A stretch of DNA of 64,000 nucleotides from Centropus unirufus (taxonomy: Eukaryota; Chordata; Aves; Cuculiformes; Centropidae). The notes under the pieces were generated by a model. It had not been told where the DNA came from. It saw only the letters and a list, made by a program, of their open reading frames with translations, and ran no database searches. Both the position numbers and the translations under genes were made by a program. The first letter of the stretch is position 1. Each line of letters starts with the position of its first letter. The stretch spans positions 376,506 through 440,505 of the forward strand of contig VYZI01000387.1 of the NCBI GenBank assembly GCA_013397695.1. The letters are read 5' to 3'. Below, piece after piece: positions 36,421-48,159 of this stretch.

Positions 36421-39400
36421 CCTGCTAACCCAGAGCATCCTCAGGCAGAGCAGAGAGTGGCAATGAGAGGAACTGATTTGGGACTGCGGCAAAGGCTGCT
36501 TTCATACCTCCAAGCAGACCTTGTTCAAAGCAGGACATGACCTGCTTCCTCCAGTTATCAAAACTCATCACACGTTTCCTTGTGTTCCTATAGTTTCCTT
36601 AACACCCTTCAAGTCGCACGCTGCCTTCCTCCCACAGCAGGAGCTTGAGCTGCAGGACTTGGCTCTCCTGCCAAGACTGCTTTAACTCCGGGCATCCATG
36701 CATTGAGGCAGGTGGAGAAAGCTGGAGGAGGCTGAAGATGGAAAAGGGAGTCAAGGGAGCAGCCTTGCATTCTGCCTTCAACCAGTTCATCATTTGCTCT
36801 TCACACAAAAGTACTCCATATTTTGCATTCCTGCAGCAATTTTCCAGCAAAGCTGTTTGAAGCATACATACATTATTAACTGTTTCCCCCTCCAGTGATT
36901 TGAGGCACATTGTGGGGAAACAGCAGATCCTTCCTGCTATTGCTCAGTCAACCTACATCTCCCACATTCCGGAAAGGCTCCATGACCCCAGGACTGGGAT
37001 GCTCCCTGCCTCTCAGCTGGGTTTGTGGACCATCCTTGGTTTGCCACCTTCTCTATGGGGAAGAACCTGCTAAGCTGGAGCTTTTTATGGACTTGCCTCT
37101 CGCCTGCTATTTGGGGAATGCTGGAAACCAGAGTTCACATTCACTTCTCCTGCACAACTGCCCTACCCCTCACCTCCCCTGCATCCCTGTCACTGTGTTG
37201 GGACCCATCCCAAAACAATCTCTGGGACAAAACAACACAGTCATTTCATTCCGGCAGCAAGGCTCCCAACAGCTCTGGTGGAACGCTTTGCCAGCAAAGA
37301 CTGATGGAGAAGGAAAAGTTAAATTTTTGCAATGCTGCAGGAGCACACTCAGCCCCCTGAATGTGACAAAGTGCCAGCCTCCTTCCTCTCCCTGGCAGAT
37401 GTCTCATCCTCCCTGCGCTGGGTGAGCACGTTTCCTCTGGGATCCCTGTTGTCCAGCAGCCCCCACCCTGCCCCACTGTTTTCTTCCTGAGTTGAGAAAG
37501 TGAATGGCCTCGGGTACCCCCCGGCAGGCACTGGCGGTCACTGACCCCGCAAGGAAGACCAAGCATCTGCAGATTTCCTCCAGATTCTCCAGGCAGGCAG
37601 TGTGGTAGCCCAGGACAAGCTGCCTGCTGCGAGTTGACACTGTATTACAAATGAAGTATTGGAAGCACATATAAAGCTACCAGACATCGGACCAGCATAG
37701 CTCCCATATGGTAGCCCAGCACTTTCTTCTCAGCTGCCACAGGATCCTCGCTGGCCAGGTAGGAGGCATCTTTACAGGGAAGCTCCAAAAGGCACAGACA
37801 CATTAAAAAAAGATTTAAATTCAAGAGGCTTTAACCTCATGACAGCTCTGGTTTTTGTCTTTCAGCTCATGGCTCTCCCCAGCAGCTCCAAGTTCAAAGG
37901 ACATTGGTGCAGTGGTCAAGGCCTGGGAGTGCTGCAGCCACAGCACGAGAAGGTTCCCCAGGCACCACAGCACAAACAGATGGGGGGCAGCAAGGCCCTT
38001 AAACCTGCAGTCAGAGACTCTGTGCTGCTGGGGGTCACACTGGCACATCTGCCTGGACCTTTATTGTGGCACACACTGAGGAGCGTTGTGCACCAGAACA
38101 GATCTGGGGAAGAAACTGTAGCAGGGAAGCAGCCCTGCTGGGGTCGGCGTTGGTCACTGTCAATGAAAGCAGGACAGGACCCCAAAGGCCAGACACCCCT
38201 CTGCCCCAAGCAGCAATTCATACAAGCAGGAAAACGGGGAAAAAAACCAAAGCATTTTGATACAAGGGTATTTGTCACAGGTGTCCCAAGCGTACATAAG
38301 GGCAGAAAGACCTGAGAACCCAGAACCAATGTTTTGGTTGGAGTAAATCTGTGTTCACAATCCCCCCATGAGCCAGGTCCCCTGTCCTGCCACCACTTCA
38401 GAGGTTGCTGCTGGCAGATGACCTCAGCCGAGAGCAAAGGAGGACAGGGGACAGGAGGAAAGGGGACTGTCGGGCATTGACCTCCCGCAGGAACAGGAAG
38501 GCTGGAGACATTCTGCCTAAATAGCAAAAGTACGTGGAATGTGGAGGTGCTGCAAGCATCCCTGCCCTGGAGTAACCAGGCAGAGGCTGGGGCAGCAGGG
38601 ACACAGCAGCCCACCCTCCTCCCAGTGCAAAGTCAGGGTAGCAAGAGACAGGGCAGATTTAAAAACCCAAAGCAAGGTTAAATTCAGCTAGTTGGAGGCA
38701 GGGCAGGGTTTAGAAACCCGAAGAAAGGTTAAAGGCCCATGCTGATGTGCAGTGCTCACGAAGGAGATGCTGGAAGATGTTCTGATTAACATGTGCTGTG
38801 TAAGGATTTTTCTGAAGGCCACACACAGAGGCTCACCACCTTGCTGGGAAATGCCCTATAGCTGGGGTTAGCTTTCCCCCGCCCTATCCGGAGCAGAGGT
38901 ACATCACAGTGCTGTTAATCTTCATGCTGCACTGACCTAAACATTCAGTGTTTACCTGCAGCTGCTTCCCAAGAGCATTCCAGGTGGGCTGGCAGCACTC
39001 TGCTCCATCAGCAGAACAGGCTCCAGCATCACCTCCAAGACTCAGGCAGCAGGAGGACAAGCCCAAAGCTGGCCGCTCCCACCATGCACAGATGCAGTGC
39101 TCAGCAGCACAATGTCCTGGTGAAATGCACACGTCCAGCACCAAGGAGCCCTTGGAGGCTGTGGCCATACACCAGGCCCCACCCAGGGCTGCGCTGTCAA
39201 GCCCCAGGAGCAGAAATCTTGGGTTGAAAAAGTTCAGCTTTGCAAAGTTATTTCTTACAGTTAAAAGCTGTGACCTTGAAAGGCTTAGATGTTCAGTAGT
39301 GAATAAATTAAGACTCCTCTTTGTGAATTTTAAGATTAACAGACTCATTTGGGAGGGTAAAACACCTGTGAGGTTTTTCAAACAATGAAATTTCACATGT

Positions 39401-41600
39401 TTTTCCAGGAGACTCTTCAGAAACCAACCTGATTTTTCTTCCCGGTACTGGTATGACCCATAACCCCCAAAACCCTAAAAGTAAGCTGGAACATGCAAGT
39501 GGTCCTAGATCAGCCCAGGCTTTTCTCAGCCGAGGTTGCCATAGGTAGCCGGGTTGAAACTTGGAAGAGCAACCAGCCGTGTTTCTGCAGCACTGACTCT
39601 GCACTGCCAAACCCAGACTAAAAATACACAGCAAATACAGCTTTCAGTGCTAATATAAGATATTCCAGGTGGTTCCTCTGCAGCACAGGCCAATGAACTG
39701 ACACAAGACACAGGCCTAGAGCACCTCCTCCCAGCACTCACCCAGTTCTCCTTGGCAAGCAGCTGAGCATTGACCTCAAGCTCCCCCACTGCAGGTTTGT
39801 GATCCCAACTGTACACCTAGCCTGGTTTTACCATTATCCCATTGCATCTGATACAGGCATTAAACACCAGCAGACATTTCAAGAGCTGGGCTTAAGAAGG
39901 GCTGGGAAGACACAACCAAGTGCAGTTGCCATTCTTGCTAACAGATGGGGGAACTGCCCTAGGATGGACTGGCTGGCCAGACACATCTCCAAGGAAAGGC
40001 TTCTAGGATGCACAGCTCTGCAAATCCCACAGGCCTCAAACAGCAGAGGGAGGTTCTAACATTTTGCTGGGTATATGCACAGCCGCTGGAATGTCCCTGG
40101 CTGCTGCTAACGGGAACAACAGGCACATGTACTCGTGCAAGAGCCCTTTGGAGGAAAGGGGAAGTCAACCCACACACACCAACCTGCTCAGCAACAACAT
40201 CGTTCCCATGTTCCATGAGCCAAGGAAAGGAGCATTGTTTGGTGACAAACAAGACTCGAGTGACTCCTCAAGCAAGCAGCCTGTTAGTGGCTACAAGAAG
40301 AAAAACGCCAGAGATAAGACAGCCAATACAATTTCCAGCAGGATAGAGATCTGCTCTCACATGGGCAAGCTGCCAGAGGATTTCAAGAGCCAAAGCCACA
40401 AGAGAAGCTATTTTCACTCCACTGCTCCCTCTGCTGCCCCTGTGGCCCACCACCTGCCCATCCCACTGGCCCTCACGGAAGCCCTGCACCAGCTGGGCTA
40501 CACCAGTCTATTTGCACGTAGCTGTGCTTGCAGGCATGGAGGATTTCAACTAGCAGCAGAATCCTTCATGCATGAGCTAAAACAAACCCAGCTCCCTAAA
40601 CCCATAGCCTTGAGGCCCTTTCTGTTCTCTGCAATTTCAGCATTTCTGTCCCAGCACAGGGTCACATTATTCCCAGAAAATTCTGGGATATCTACACTCT
40701 GCAGCCTTGCTTTGGAAGCTTCAAGGCTCATTTTTAACTAATGCATAACCTGAATTCCCTCAACTCACTCAAGGCTCATGCTGTATCACCTACCTCCCCT
40801 CCACAATTTACACAGCTCTCTTTGCCTTGCCATTCCTCTAGGCTGAGCTGCCTCCCTTCCTTCCTTCCACACCTCAACCCTCCCTGCCCACTCCCAGGCA
40901 GTCTCCGGCAAAGCTGAGCCCTTCTCTGGTCAGGATCACTGACAGGGCCGCACCACAAGGGTGGGCAGCCCGAGGCAGTGGTTCTCTCTTGGCTCCCAGT
41001 GCTCCTGCCCAGGCAGAGCTGGCTGCTGTCTCTGTGCAATTACACAGCAATTAGAAGACTTGCCCTCTGCTGTTACTACAGCTCCCCTCCACCCCAATGG
41101 CTGCAAGAAGTACACATTTCACTAAGCCAGAAGCTTCACTACATCCCTCCAGTGGCATTAGCTATGCTTAATTAGTTTTCCAGCTAATTTTAAACTAATC
41201 TGCCTGCTTGTGGGAGTAGCAAAAACCTCAAGAGAGCAGATGTTTTTCTTTCTCTAGCTTCTCAGATCAGATGTTTCACAGGTAAACCAACACTGTGCTT
41301 GCTGCCTAATCCAGTAACAAACCAGTTTATTTCTGGCTGCCAAGGTTCCTCTCCTCCCAAGACCGGGCCCAGGCAGATCTCCATTGAGACAAACTGCTGA
41401 GACATACAAGAAATGGTGCAATACACCTCAAAAAATCCATCATCACAAAATGCAGGGCAGAGCACAGGCAAAATTGCCACTAGCAAGGCAAGAAAGAGAA
41501 GACACTACCTCCAAAAACATCTTCAAAAGCTTATGAGAATACACGCCAAGTAACAAAACCTACCTCCTCTCAAATGACTTAATTCTAAGTGTTTACAGAA
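36421..41600. other. CETP-HERPUD1 intergenic region
   Basis: No exon, RNA gene or clear transposon recognised. It contains an imperfect local direct duplication near 38646-38735 (AGGGCAG, then AAACCC, then AAGGTTAAA in both copies). The CETP promoter must lie just above 36420, where the sequence is not CpG-rich. Confidence 0.55.
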
Positions 41601-41604
41601 TGAC

Positions 41605-41610
41605 TTTATT
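41605..41610 (-). terminator. Candidate HERPUD1 polyadenylation signal
   Basis: The minus strand reads AATAAA about 960 bp after the HERPUD1 stop codon, in AT-rich sequence. A second AATAAA is at 41326-41331. Mammalian HERPUD1 has a 3' UTR of similar size. Which site is used cannot be told from sequence. Confidence 0.4.
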
Positions 41611-42572
41611 GCTAAATTTGACCACTTAGTCCTACCCATCCTGTCCCAATCTCCAGCAAATTGATGATGTGGCAGAAACACTACTTGGCAAAATGCAAAG
41701 AAAATCCTTGTTCAAAGCCAAAACCCATAATTATGGTTACACCTGCTACCACAGGTAACACCAGCAAACCACGTTGAACAGTCTGAGCCGAAGTGGCAAG
41801 GTTAGGTGTTACCAGTCAGGTGGTCACAATTGCCAGTAGCAACTGGAAATTCCTCAGACACACTGGCCAACTGCAGGTAGCACTGAGATAAAGCATTACA
41901 AACTTCAGGAGTAGCTGTTGTTCCTAAAGCTGAGCAACTCTTCTCCCATTGTTTGGCAGGCGGGAGGAGAATTAATATGAGTTTAAGCTATCTGAATTTT
42001 GCAACATTAAATTTAGCCCGTAACTCTTCTGAGGTAATTGCTTATTGAAGAGGTCACTGCCTTAGTCCTCCACTTCGTCCAACAAGGAAATTGCACAATA
42101 CGTCCTTCACAACAAAAATATTTACACAGAAAATTTAAGCTATTGTTGAAGCAATTTAACAATAGACCTTTCCCAAAAAGTCCACTAATGCACGTCTAGC
42201 AGTTTGAGATTCTACACTCAGTGTAATTTAAATAGCACTTAAACCATTCCAACAGGAATCACATTGCACAGAAGCCATGTGCTTCGCTAACATTTTTGCA
42301 CACCTGCATAGAGTCTGTGCATTTTAGTGCACATGTTTATAATGCCAAGCATCTACAAAGGTACCAAATAAATGCCACAGAGCAAAGTTCTTTGGAATGA
42401 GGGCAAAGCATCCTGATCTCTGGTCTGTCATGACTTAAGGCTTCTTGCAGCTTTGTTTGCTTGGTCAGTAAACGCCAGAGGCCGTGCCTTTGTCACTCCT
42501 GGTTTGGAGCTGGTGTCCAGTTCACTCAGAGTAAATCCCATTGCAGTTTCAGACTAGGAGACTGGTGACAAG

Positions 42573-45500
42573 TCAGTTGCGGGTCACTCCAGCCCCTTCT
42601 GGAAGGAGGGATGCAAAGAAAGTCTTGAAAAAAACCCATGCTGTGCTCATAAGTGAAGGGTTGGCTGGCTGCAGCTCTTGTAAAGCTTGTCCATCATCAG
42701 GAGACGCTTCAGATTCATCTGCTCTGACTGCATTTTCTCCCTGCCAAAATAAAGAATATCTGGTAAGCAAGATGACTGCAGAAATAAGACAGGGGGAGAA
42801 CAACATGTTTTGTTACCCAGACTCCATTGTCAACATATGAAGCACATGCGAGTGCCCCCAGACAACTACAAAGTTGAAAAAACAAGCCGCATCCTGGTGT
42901 TGTTGGTTAACGTGCTGTGTGTCCAAGAAGACTTTAGGACAGATGTGAAGCACCAGGCTGGGTAAACTACACATGTATTTGCAATTACGTGATTCCCATT
43001 GACATCAGCCAGAAGCGTTAGCTTTAAAAGCAAGACTCAGGTTGCTTCTATCCTCAAACACCATCACCAAGTGGTCTGAACACAACCTTCAGACACAGAA
43101 CCTGCTCAGCCTGAAACAAACCGCTCCATTACAACACCCTGAAGGCCAGAATCAACCAGAAAAAAAGCATTCAGCCCAAGATAATTTGAAGAGAAGCTAA
43201 GACACAAAGAAGGAGTAGGCCAGCAACTACTGCTCCATGGAAATCAGTTTCTGATTCATGGTTTAAAAAAAAACAACAAAACATCAAGGCAGTACCTGTA
43301 AGTTATTGTTCTGGTCCTGGTTTACAGCAGCTTGAGGAACATTGCCTGGAAAGGGCTGAACTGGCCTTCGTCTAAATGGAAGCCATCCAACATGGTGCCT
43401 AGGGAAGCCAAGAGCTGTTATCAGTATTGGTTTAAACCACACCACGTCACAGCAACACAGTTCAAGGAGCTCCCAACCACCCAGAGCTGCAGACAACAAG
43501 TTCAGCACTTTACGGCCTCTTCTGCCCTGATTGGCAAGTACTTGCAAAGCCTCTCTCAGACAAGACATCCCAAATATGTCAACTGATAGCCCATTAACTT
43601 GACTGTACTTCCAAGATATATCCCAAATTTCAGTCTCAAAGGCAATTTAGGAGACTGCATTCTGTTTGGCTTTGTCTGCTCTCCAGAGACAACACAGCAG
43701 GAAAACCTGCATGGCTACATGACCTAGACAGCCAATGTGATACCCTCATCCCAGACCTCAAACGCTTGTTTCCCAACAAGCAACTGTCATTTCCTACATG
43801 GAACCTACACATCCTTCTGCTCTGCTGCAGGGGCTTTGTACTGAGAGCTACTTAGGTTTCAAGCAGTGTTCTAAAAAGAAAGTCAGCCACACCAGAAGCG
43901 TTGGTACAGAAGGATCACCCACTCTTCACAGGCTATACTTATTTTTAGTAAATCCCATGGACTGAGGAGTGCTTCAGCCTTCCCAGGTGCAAGAGTCATA
44001 CAAAGCTCAGCTGCCAGAAAGTCAACCACAGTATAGAACTTAGTGCTGTAGTGAAACACCTGAATACAAAAGTATTAATAGCACACACTTACAGATACAT
44101 CAGCACGGTGCCACCCATAACCAGGAGGAATCTGCTGATGCTGGAGTAGAAATAGATAATGTTGACAAAAACATAGAAGAGTGTTGCTGAGTAAAGCCAG
44201 TCCAACCAATCTCGATTGCCACCCTCTTCCTCTTCTTCCATAAGGGGACCTCCTTGGGCATTCATCCGCAAGTTCTGGTTGGCCACTGCATTAACCTGGG
44301 CAGCAGCATTCTGGTTTCCAGGCTGGTTTTGTGCAGGAAATGGGTCTCGGAGAGGAGCTGTAGGTGCCACTGGGATCTCCTGTGAGCGCTGTGCATGGGA
44401 TGGGTCAGCAGAAGCAGCAGTAGAAGCCAAGCTGAAACCAGAGCACACCAAGTATAGGATAAGGCTTAGCAAAACCATTTCACACATAGCACAGGCACTG
44501 GAATTTTGTCTAGCTTTAAGTATAGCCAGATCACATTAGCAAAGCATCAAGTTTAGATGCTACGGAAGGGTTAAAAACAGGTTTTAGTTCTTCCCATAAG
44601 AGTTGCATGGTGAAGTCATCAAGCCCAACCAGGTACACTCCAACTTTATGAACAATAATTTCAATACCTAAAGAGTATTTTTGCAAGAGCAATCTGAAGG
44701 TGGCCTGGAAGGCTGCCACAAGCCCCCAAGCTTCACCTTTGGCACTGATTTCCAGACAGTGCTACTTGAAGCAGAAATAAAAAAGGTGAAGAGCGGGATT
44801 ACAGCTACTCTACAGGCAAGGGAATCGTGGACCTTCAGTTTGCAGGACTCCAAAGCACTGGCTTGAACAGAAAGCCAAGCACTACGTGACAGAGGTACAT
44901 TCCCCGCCTTCAGCATATATTACAACAAAAATAGTCTTCCAACTGCCATAAAAAGAGGAAGACCTGCCAGATGCTCTGTATTTCCCCATACTGCAGTTTC
45001 GGCTTTCTGCTGGTAGCTTGGACAGAAAAACTTACTATTGCATGTAGTATTGTCTTGCATAAATCTGCTGAAGCCAGGACATCTGGAGCATGCTGTAGGT
45101 TGTATAAGCAGAGAAGCCAGGAGCCACACGTTGGCAAGGATGCTGAGGTGCTTCAAGCCTTGGTGAAAGTTTGAACATGTTCATTAGCCAACACTGGACA
45201 AACAGAGAGTCATTTACTACAGGACAAGGGCGGATGGCTTTAAGTTAGGAGGGAAAAGATTTTACATTAGACATGGAATTCTTCACGATGAGGGTGGTAA
45301 GGAACTGGCACAGGTTGCCCAGGGAAGTTGTGCATGCCCCCTCCCTGCAAGTGTTCAAGGCCAGATTGGATGGGACCTTGGAGCTGGATGATATTGAAGG
45401 GCCCTTCTAACCCAAAATATTCTATTATTTTATAGTTTTTAACTCTCTGATGTACATAGAATTCTTATTTACCTGTTACTAGCTTCTGCTGAAGACTGGC

Positions 45501-46900
45501 CACCAGCAGAGCATCTTGGTCTTTCACCATTTGAGGAAGGTACAGATGGCTCTTGACTAGCTTCTGACAGTGACTCAATCTGACCAGGTTTAACCTAAGG
45601 ACAAGCAAGACAGGGAGGTTTACTCAGGACACTACACAAGCCTGACACCAAAAAGTTATATCACACTGAATATGCTCTTATTTTCTAACTGCTACACAGC
45701 TCAGACACTTTGTCCTGCGTGGTATCTCAAGGCACTGCTTCAGTTCTGACACTGCTCTTGGGCTCCATGTCCCAGGTGCCTCAATCTGTACTTTAAGGCT
45801 CCTTTAAAACTGATTTAATATTACTCCTAACAGATGAACACCTGCATTTATTAATTTTTTACACATGCAAACAGATCCCATCTAGTTATAAAAATGTAAC
45901 TAGAAGAAAGAGAACTGTACTCAAAACAGTCTGATTTCCCAGCTATGGGAAGTTGGTACTTGCAAACACAAGCTGCTGTACACAAAACAAGAGCCGTTCT
46001 GTGGCAATGCATCTTTATAATGTCCAGACTGAACTTGGCTCACATGTAGTCACCTACATGGGTAGGATATAAGCTCAAATTGCCTATAATGGGCAACACA
46101 TTAGCAAATCCCTTTGAAAGTAAAAATTGGTTTTGGCCATTTGCTTTTAAGGCCAGTAAGTGCTCAGTCTGAGCACTAAGGCACATCTTTGGCTTCCTCC
46201 CCACAGGATGAGTCACTACTGAGAGCAGTTAAAATGTCTTCAGCTAACAGTCTTCTTCCTTCCCCACACCCAAATGTACAGTTTGGAGCTGCTTCCACTT
46301 AAAAATGTTTCAGCTCACAAGCACAGCCTCTGCCCCAGGGAGCCTGGAACTCAGGTCATCCTCTGGTGATTAAAACTGAGTTGACCGCAACACACTTCTC
46401 CTCCAAGTGGTGCATTACAACAAGATTATAGTGTTGATATTTCTTCACAGATGCCATGAGAATCCTTACTGATGAATAGTAGTCCATTTTTTGCTTAGCT
46501 TAATCCAAACTCTCTCATACTCCTCAACAAATTATTAGTGTAAGAACACTATTGGACCAGTAGGAAAAAGCTGCAGTATCAGGGAACTTTAAAATTGCCA
46601 CATTCAGTAGCTCCCATTTTTAATCATAACCCTAAGATGGAGAGCAGAACATTAACTCTGAGTACCTCTGCAATGGTTTCTTGCAGATCTGCAGGACTCT
46701 TGAAGTTGTACACCAAATGAAGAGCATGCAAATCCCCCTGCTAAAATGTAAAGGAAGACAAATTAAAGGAATATCATTTTTCTTGATGTATCCCAGCACA
46801 ACATAAAAGATTTTTAGTATACCTTTGGCAACAACTCTCCCAGGATATGATGATCAAGCAGGAGCTTCCCAGCATAAATCAGCTTTTGGTCATCTTCAGG
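42573..46900 (-). CDS. HERPUD1: HERPUD1 (Herp), exon 1 missing in gap
   Basis: Coding exons found (high-low): 46900-46823, 46740-46666, 45594-45473, 44431-44093, 43398-43296, 42740-42573; stop TGA at 42573-42575. They give 294 residues in one frame. The first holds the second half of the ubiquitin-like domain (KLIYAGKLLLDHHILGELLP). The 339-bp exon carries NQNLRMNAQGGP, the acidic run MEEEEEGGNRDWLDWLYS and a hydrophobic hairpin (LFYVFVNIIYFYSSI, FLLVMGGTVLMYL) that anchors Herp in the ER membrane. The C-terminus is SLMSTAWVFFKTFFASLLPE. Herp is an unfolded-protein-response gene product that recruits the Hrd1 ERAD machinery. Exon 1 (start of the ubiquitin-like fold) must lie in the 47394-47933 gap. 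A human middle segment around YTPYGWLQLSWFQQIY has no counterpart between 44432 and 45472, although the flanking exons still join in frame. Confidence 0.95.
45225..45435 (+). mobile_element. CR1 LINE fragment in a HERPUD1 intron
   Basis: Sense CR1 3' region with TGGCACAGGTTGCCCAGGGA, GTGTTCAAGGCCAGATTGGA and GGGCCCTTCTAACCCAAA, ending in a degraded ATTCTATTATTTTATAG tail. It lies 38 bp from the exon at 45473 and antisense to HERPUD1. Confidence 0.92.
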
Positions 46901-47302
46901 CTTTAAAGAGGGAAAACAAAAGAAAGGTATGAGTGGCTCTGCTGGGCACAAGCACTGACAGCTGGCAGCCCGATGGCCAGCGGCGGTGCAGCTGGAGGCA
47001 CCAGCGCAAGGAGAAGCGAAGCGCAGGACCGGCAGAAGGAGAAGCCCCCCCTGGCCAAGGGCTCCGTGACAGCCGCGTGCGCTGCCCGGGAGCGGCGGCG
47101 CCAGATCCACCCGCTCCGGGGGCGCTGCCAGGGGAACGCGGGGCAGCACGGACCCCCTGCTCCCCCCGCCACAATCCCAGCTGCCGGGGTGGGCGCCGGC
47201 CGCTGCTCCGCCGGGAACCTTCGCTTCCCGACCGCGGGCAGCGTTTGACCTGGCTGATGCAACCACACGCGGGGCGACCCGGGGCGGGGCGGGGGCAAGG
47301 GG

Positions 47303-47393
47303 GCGACCCGAGGATGAGGGTGGCGAGCGTCGGGGCAAGGGGGGCGACCCGAGGATGAGGGTGGCGAGCGTCGGGGCAAGGGGGGCGACCCGA
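47303..47393. repeat. 41-bp GC-rich minisatellite running into gap
   Basis: The motif GCGACCCGAGGATGAGGGTG recurs at 47303, 47344 and (cut) 47385, a period of 41 bp with almost identical copies. It is interrupted by the N run at 47394, so its full length is unknown. Confidence 0.92.
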
Positions 47394-47933
47394 NNNNNNN
47401 NNNNNNNNNNNNNNNNNNNNNNNNNNNNNNNNNNNNNNNNNNNNNNNNNNNNNNNNNNNNNNNNNNNNNNNNNNNNNNNNNNNNNNNNNNNNNNNNNNNN
47501 NNNNNNNNNNNNNNNNNNNNNNNNNNNNNNNNNNNNNNNNNNNNNNNNNNNNNNNNNNNNNNNNNNNNNNNNNNNNNNNNNNNNNNNNNNNNNNNNNNNN
47601 NNNNNNNNNNNNNNNNNNNNNNNNNNNNNNNNNNNNNNNNNNNNNNNNNNNNNNNNNNNNNNNNNNNNNNNNNNNNNNNNNNNNNNNNNNNNNNNNNNNN
47701 NNNNNNNNNNNNNNNNNNNNNNNNNNNNNNNNNNNNNNNNNNNNNNNNNNNNNNNNNNNNNNNNNNNNNNNNNNNNNNNNNNNNNNNNNNNNNNNNNNNN
47801 NNNNNNNNNNNNNNNNNNNNNNNNNNNNNNNNNNNNNNNNNNNNNNNNNNNNNNNNNNNNNNNNNNNNNNNNNNNNNNNNNNNNNNNNNNNNNNNNNNNN
47901 NNNNNNNNNNNNNNNNNNNNNNNNNNNNNNNNN
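47394..47933. other. Assembly gap covering HERPUD1 exon 1
   Basis: 540 Ns between a GC-rich tandem repeat and the HERPUD1 promoter. The only missing HERPUD1 coding exon and its transcription start must be here. Confidence 0.95.
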
Positions 47934-47936
47934 GCT

Positions 47937-47944
47937 TTTATAGG
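47937..47944 (-). promoter_or_regulatory. TATA box of HERPUD1
   Basis: The minus strand reads CTATAAAAG-like sequence (plus CTTTTATAG) directly at the edge of the gap. It sits about 90 bp downstream of the ERSE-II motif, in the orientation of HERPUD1, and predicts a start site near 47910 within the gap. Confidence 0.6.
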
Positions 47945-48028
47945 CGCATCCGCGCCCCGCCCCACCGGGGGGCCGCGGGGGATGCAGTGGAGTGGTCGGG
48001 GGGGGAAGGGGGGGAGGGAGGGCTGACA

Positions 48029-48039
48029 CGTGGGCCAAT
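48029..48039 (-). promoter_or_regulatory. ERSE-II unfolded-protein-response element of HERPUD1
   Basis: The minus strand reads ATTGGCCCACG, a perfect match to ERSE-II (ATTGG-N-CCACG), the element first defined in the mammalian Herp promoter and bound by NF-Y with ATF6/XBP1. Its place upstream of a TATA box in the HERPUD1 orientation gives independent support. On the plus strand the same CCAAT is followed after 9 bases by CCCCG, one mismatch from a classical ERSE. Confidence 0.75.
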
Positions 48040-48119
48040 GGGATGGAGCCCCGCGTGCAGCGGGGGGGGAGGCGGAGCGGCTGATTGGGCGGGGGGAGGG
48101 GGCGGGGCTTCGATGCAGT

Positions 48120-48133
48120 GTCACCATGGCGAC
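48120..48133. promoter_or_regulatory. X-box-like (RFX) palindromic motif
   Basis: GTCACCATGGCGAC resembles the RFX palindrome GTTGCCATGGCAAC at 12 of 14 positions. It lies about 80 bp upstream of the ERSE-II site. Function is inferred from the motif only. Confidence 0.35.
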
Positions 48134-48159
48134 GGTGATTCCCCACCACCACCCCCCCC

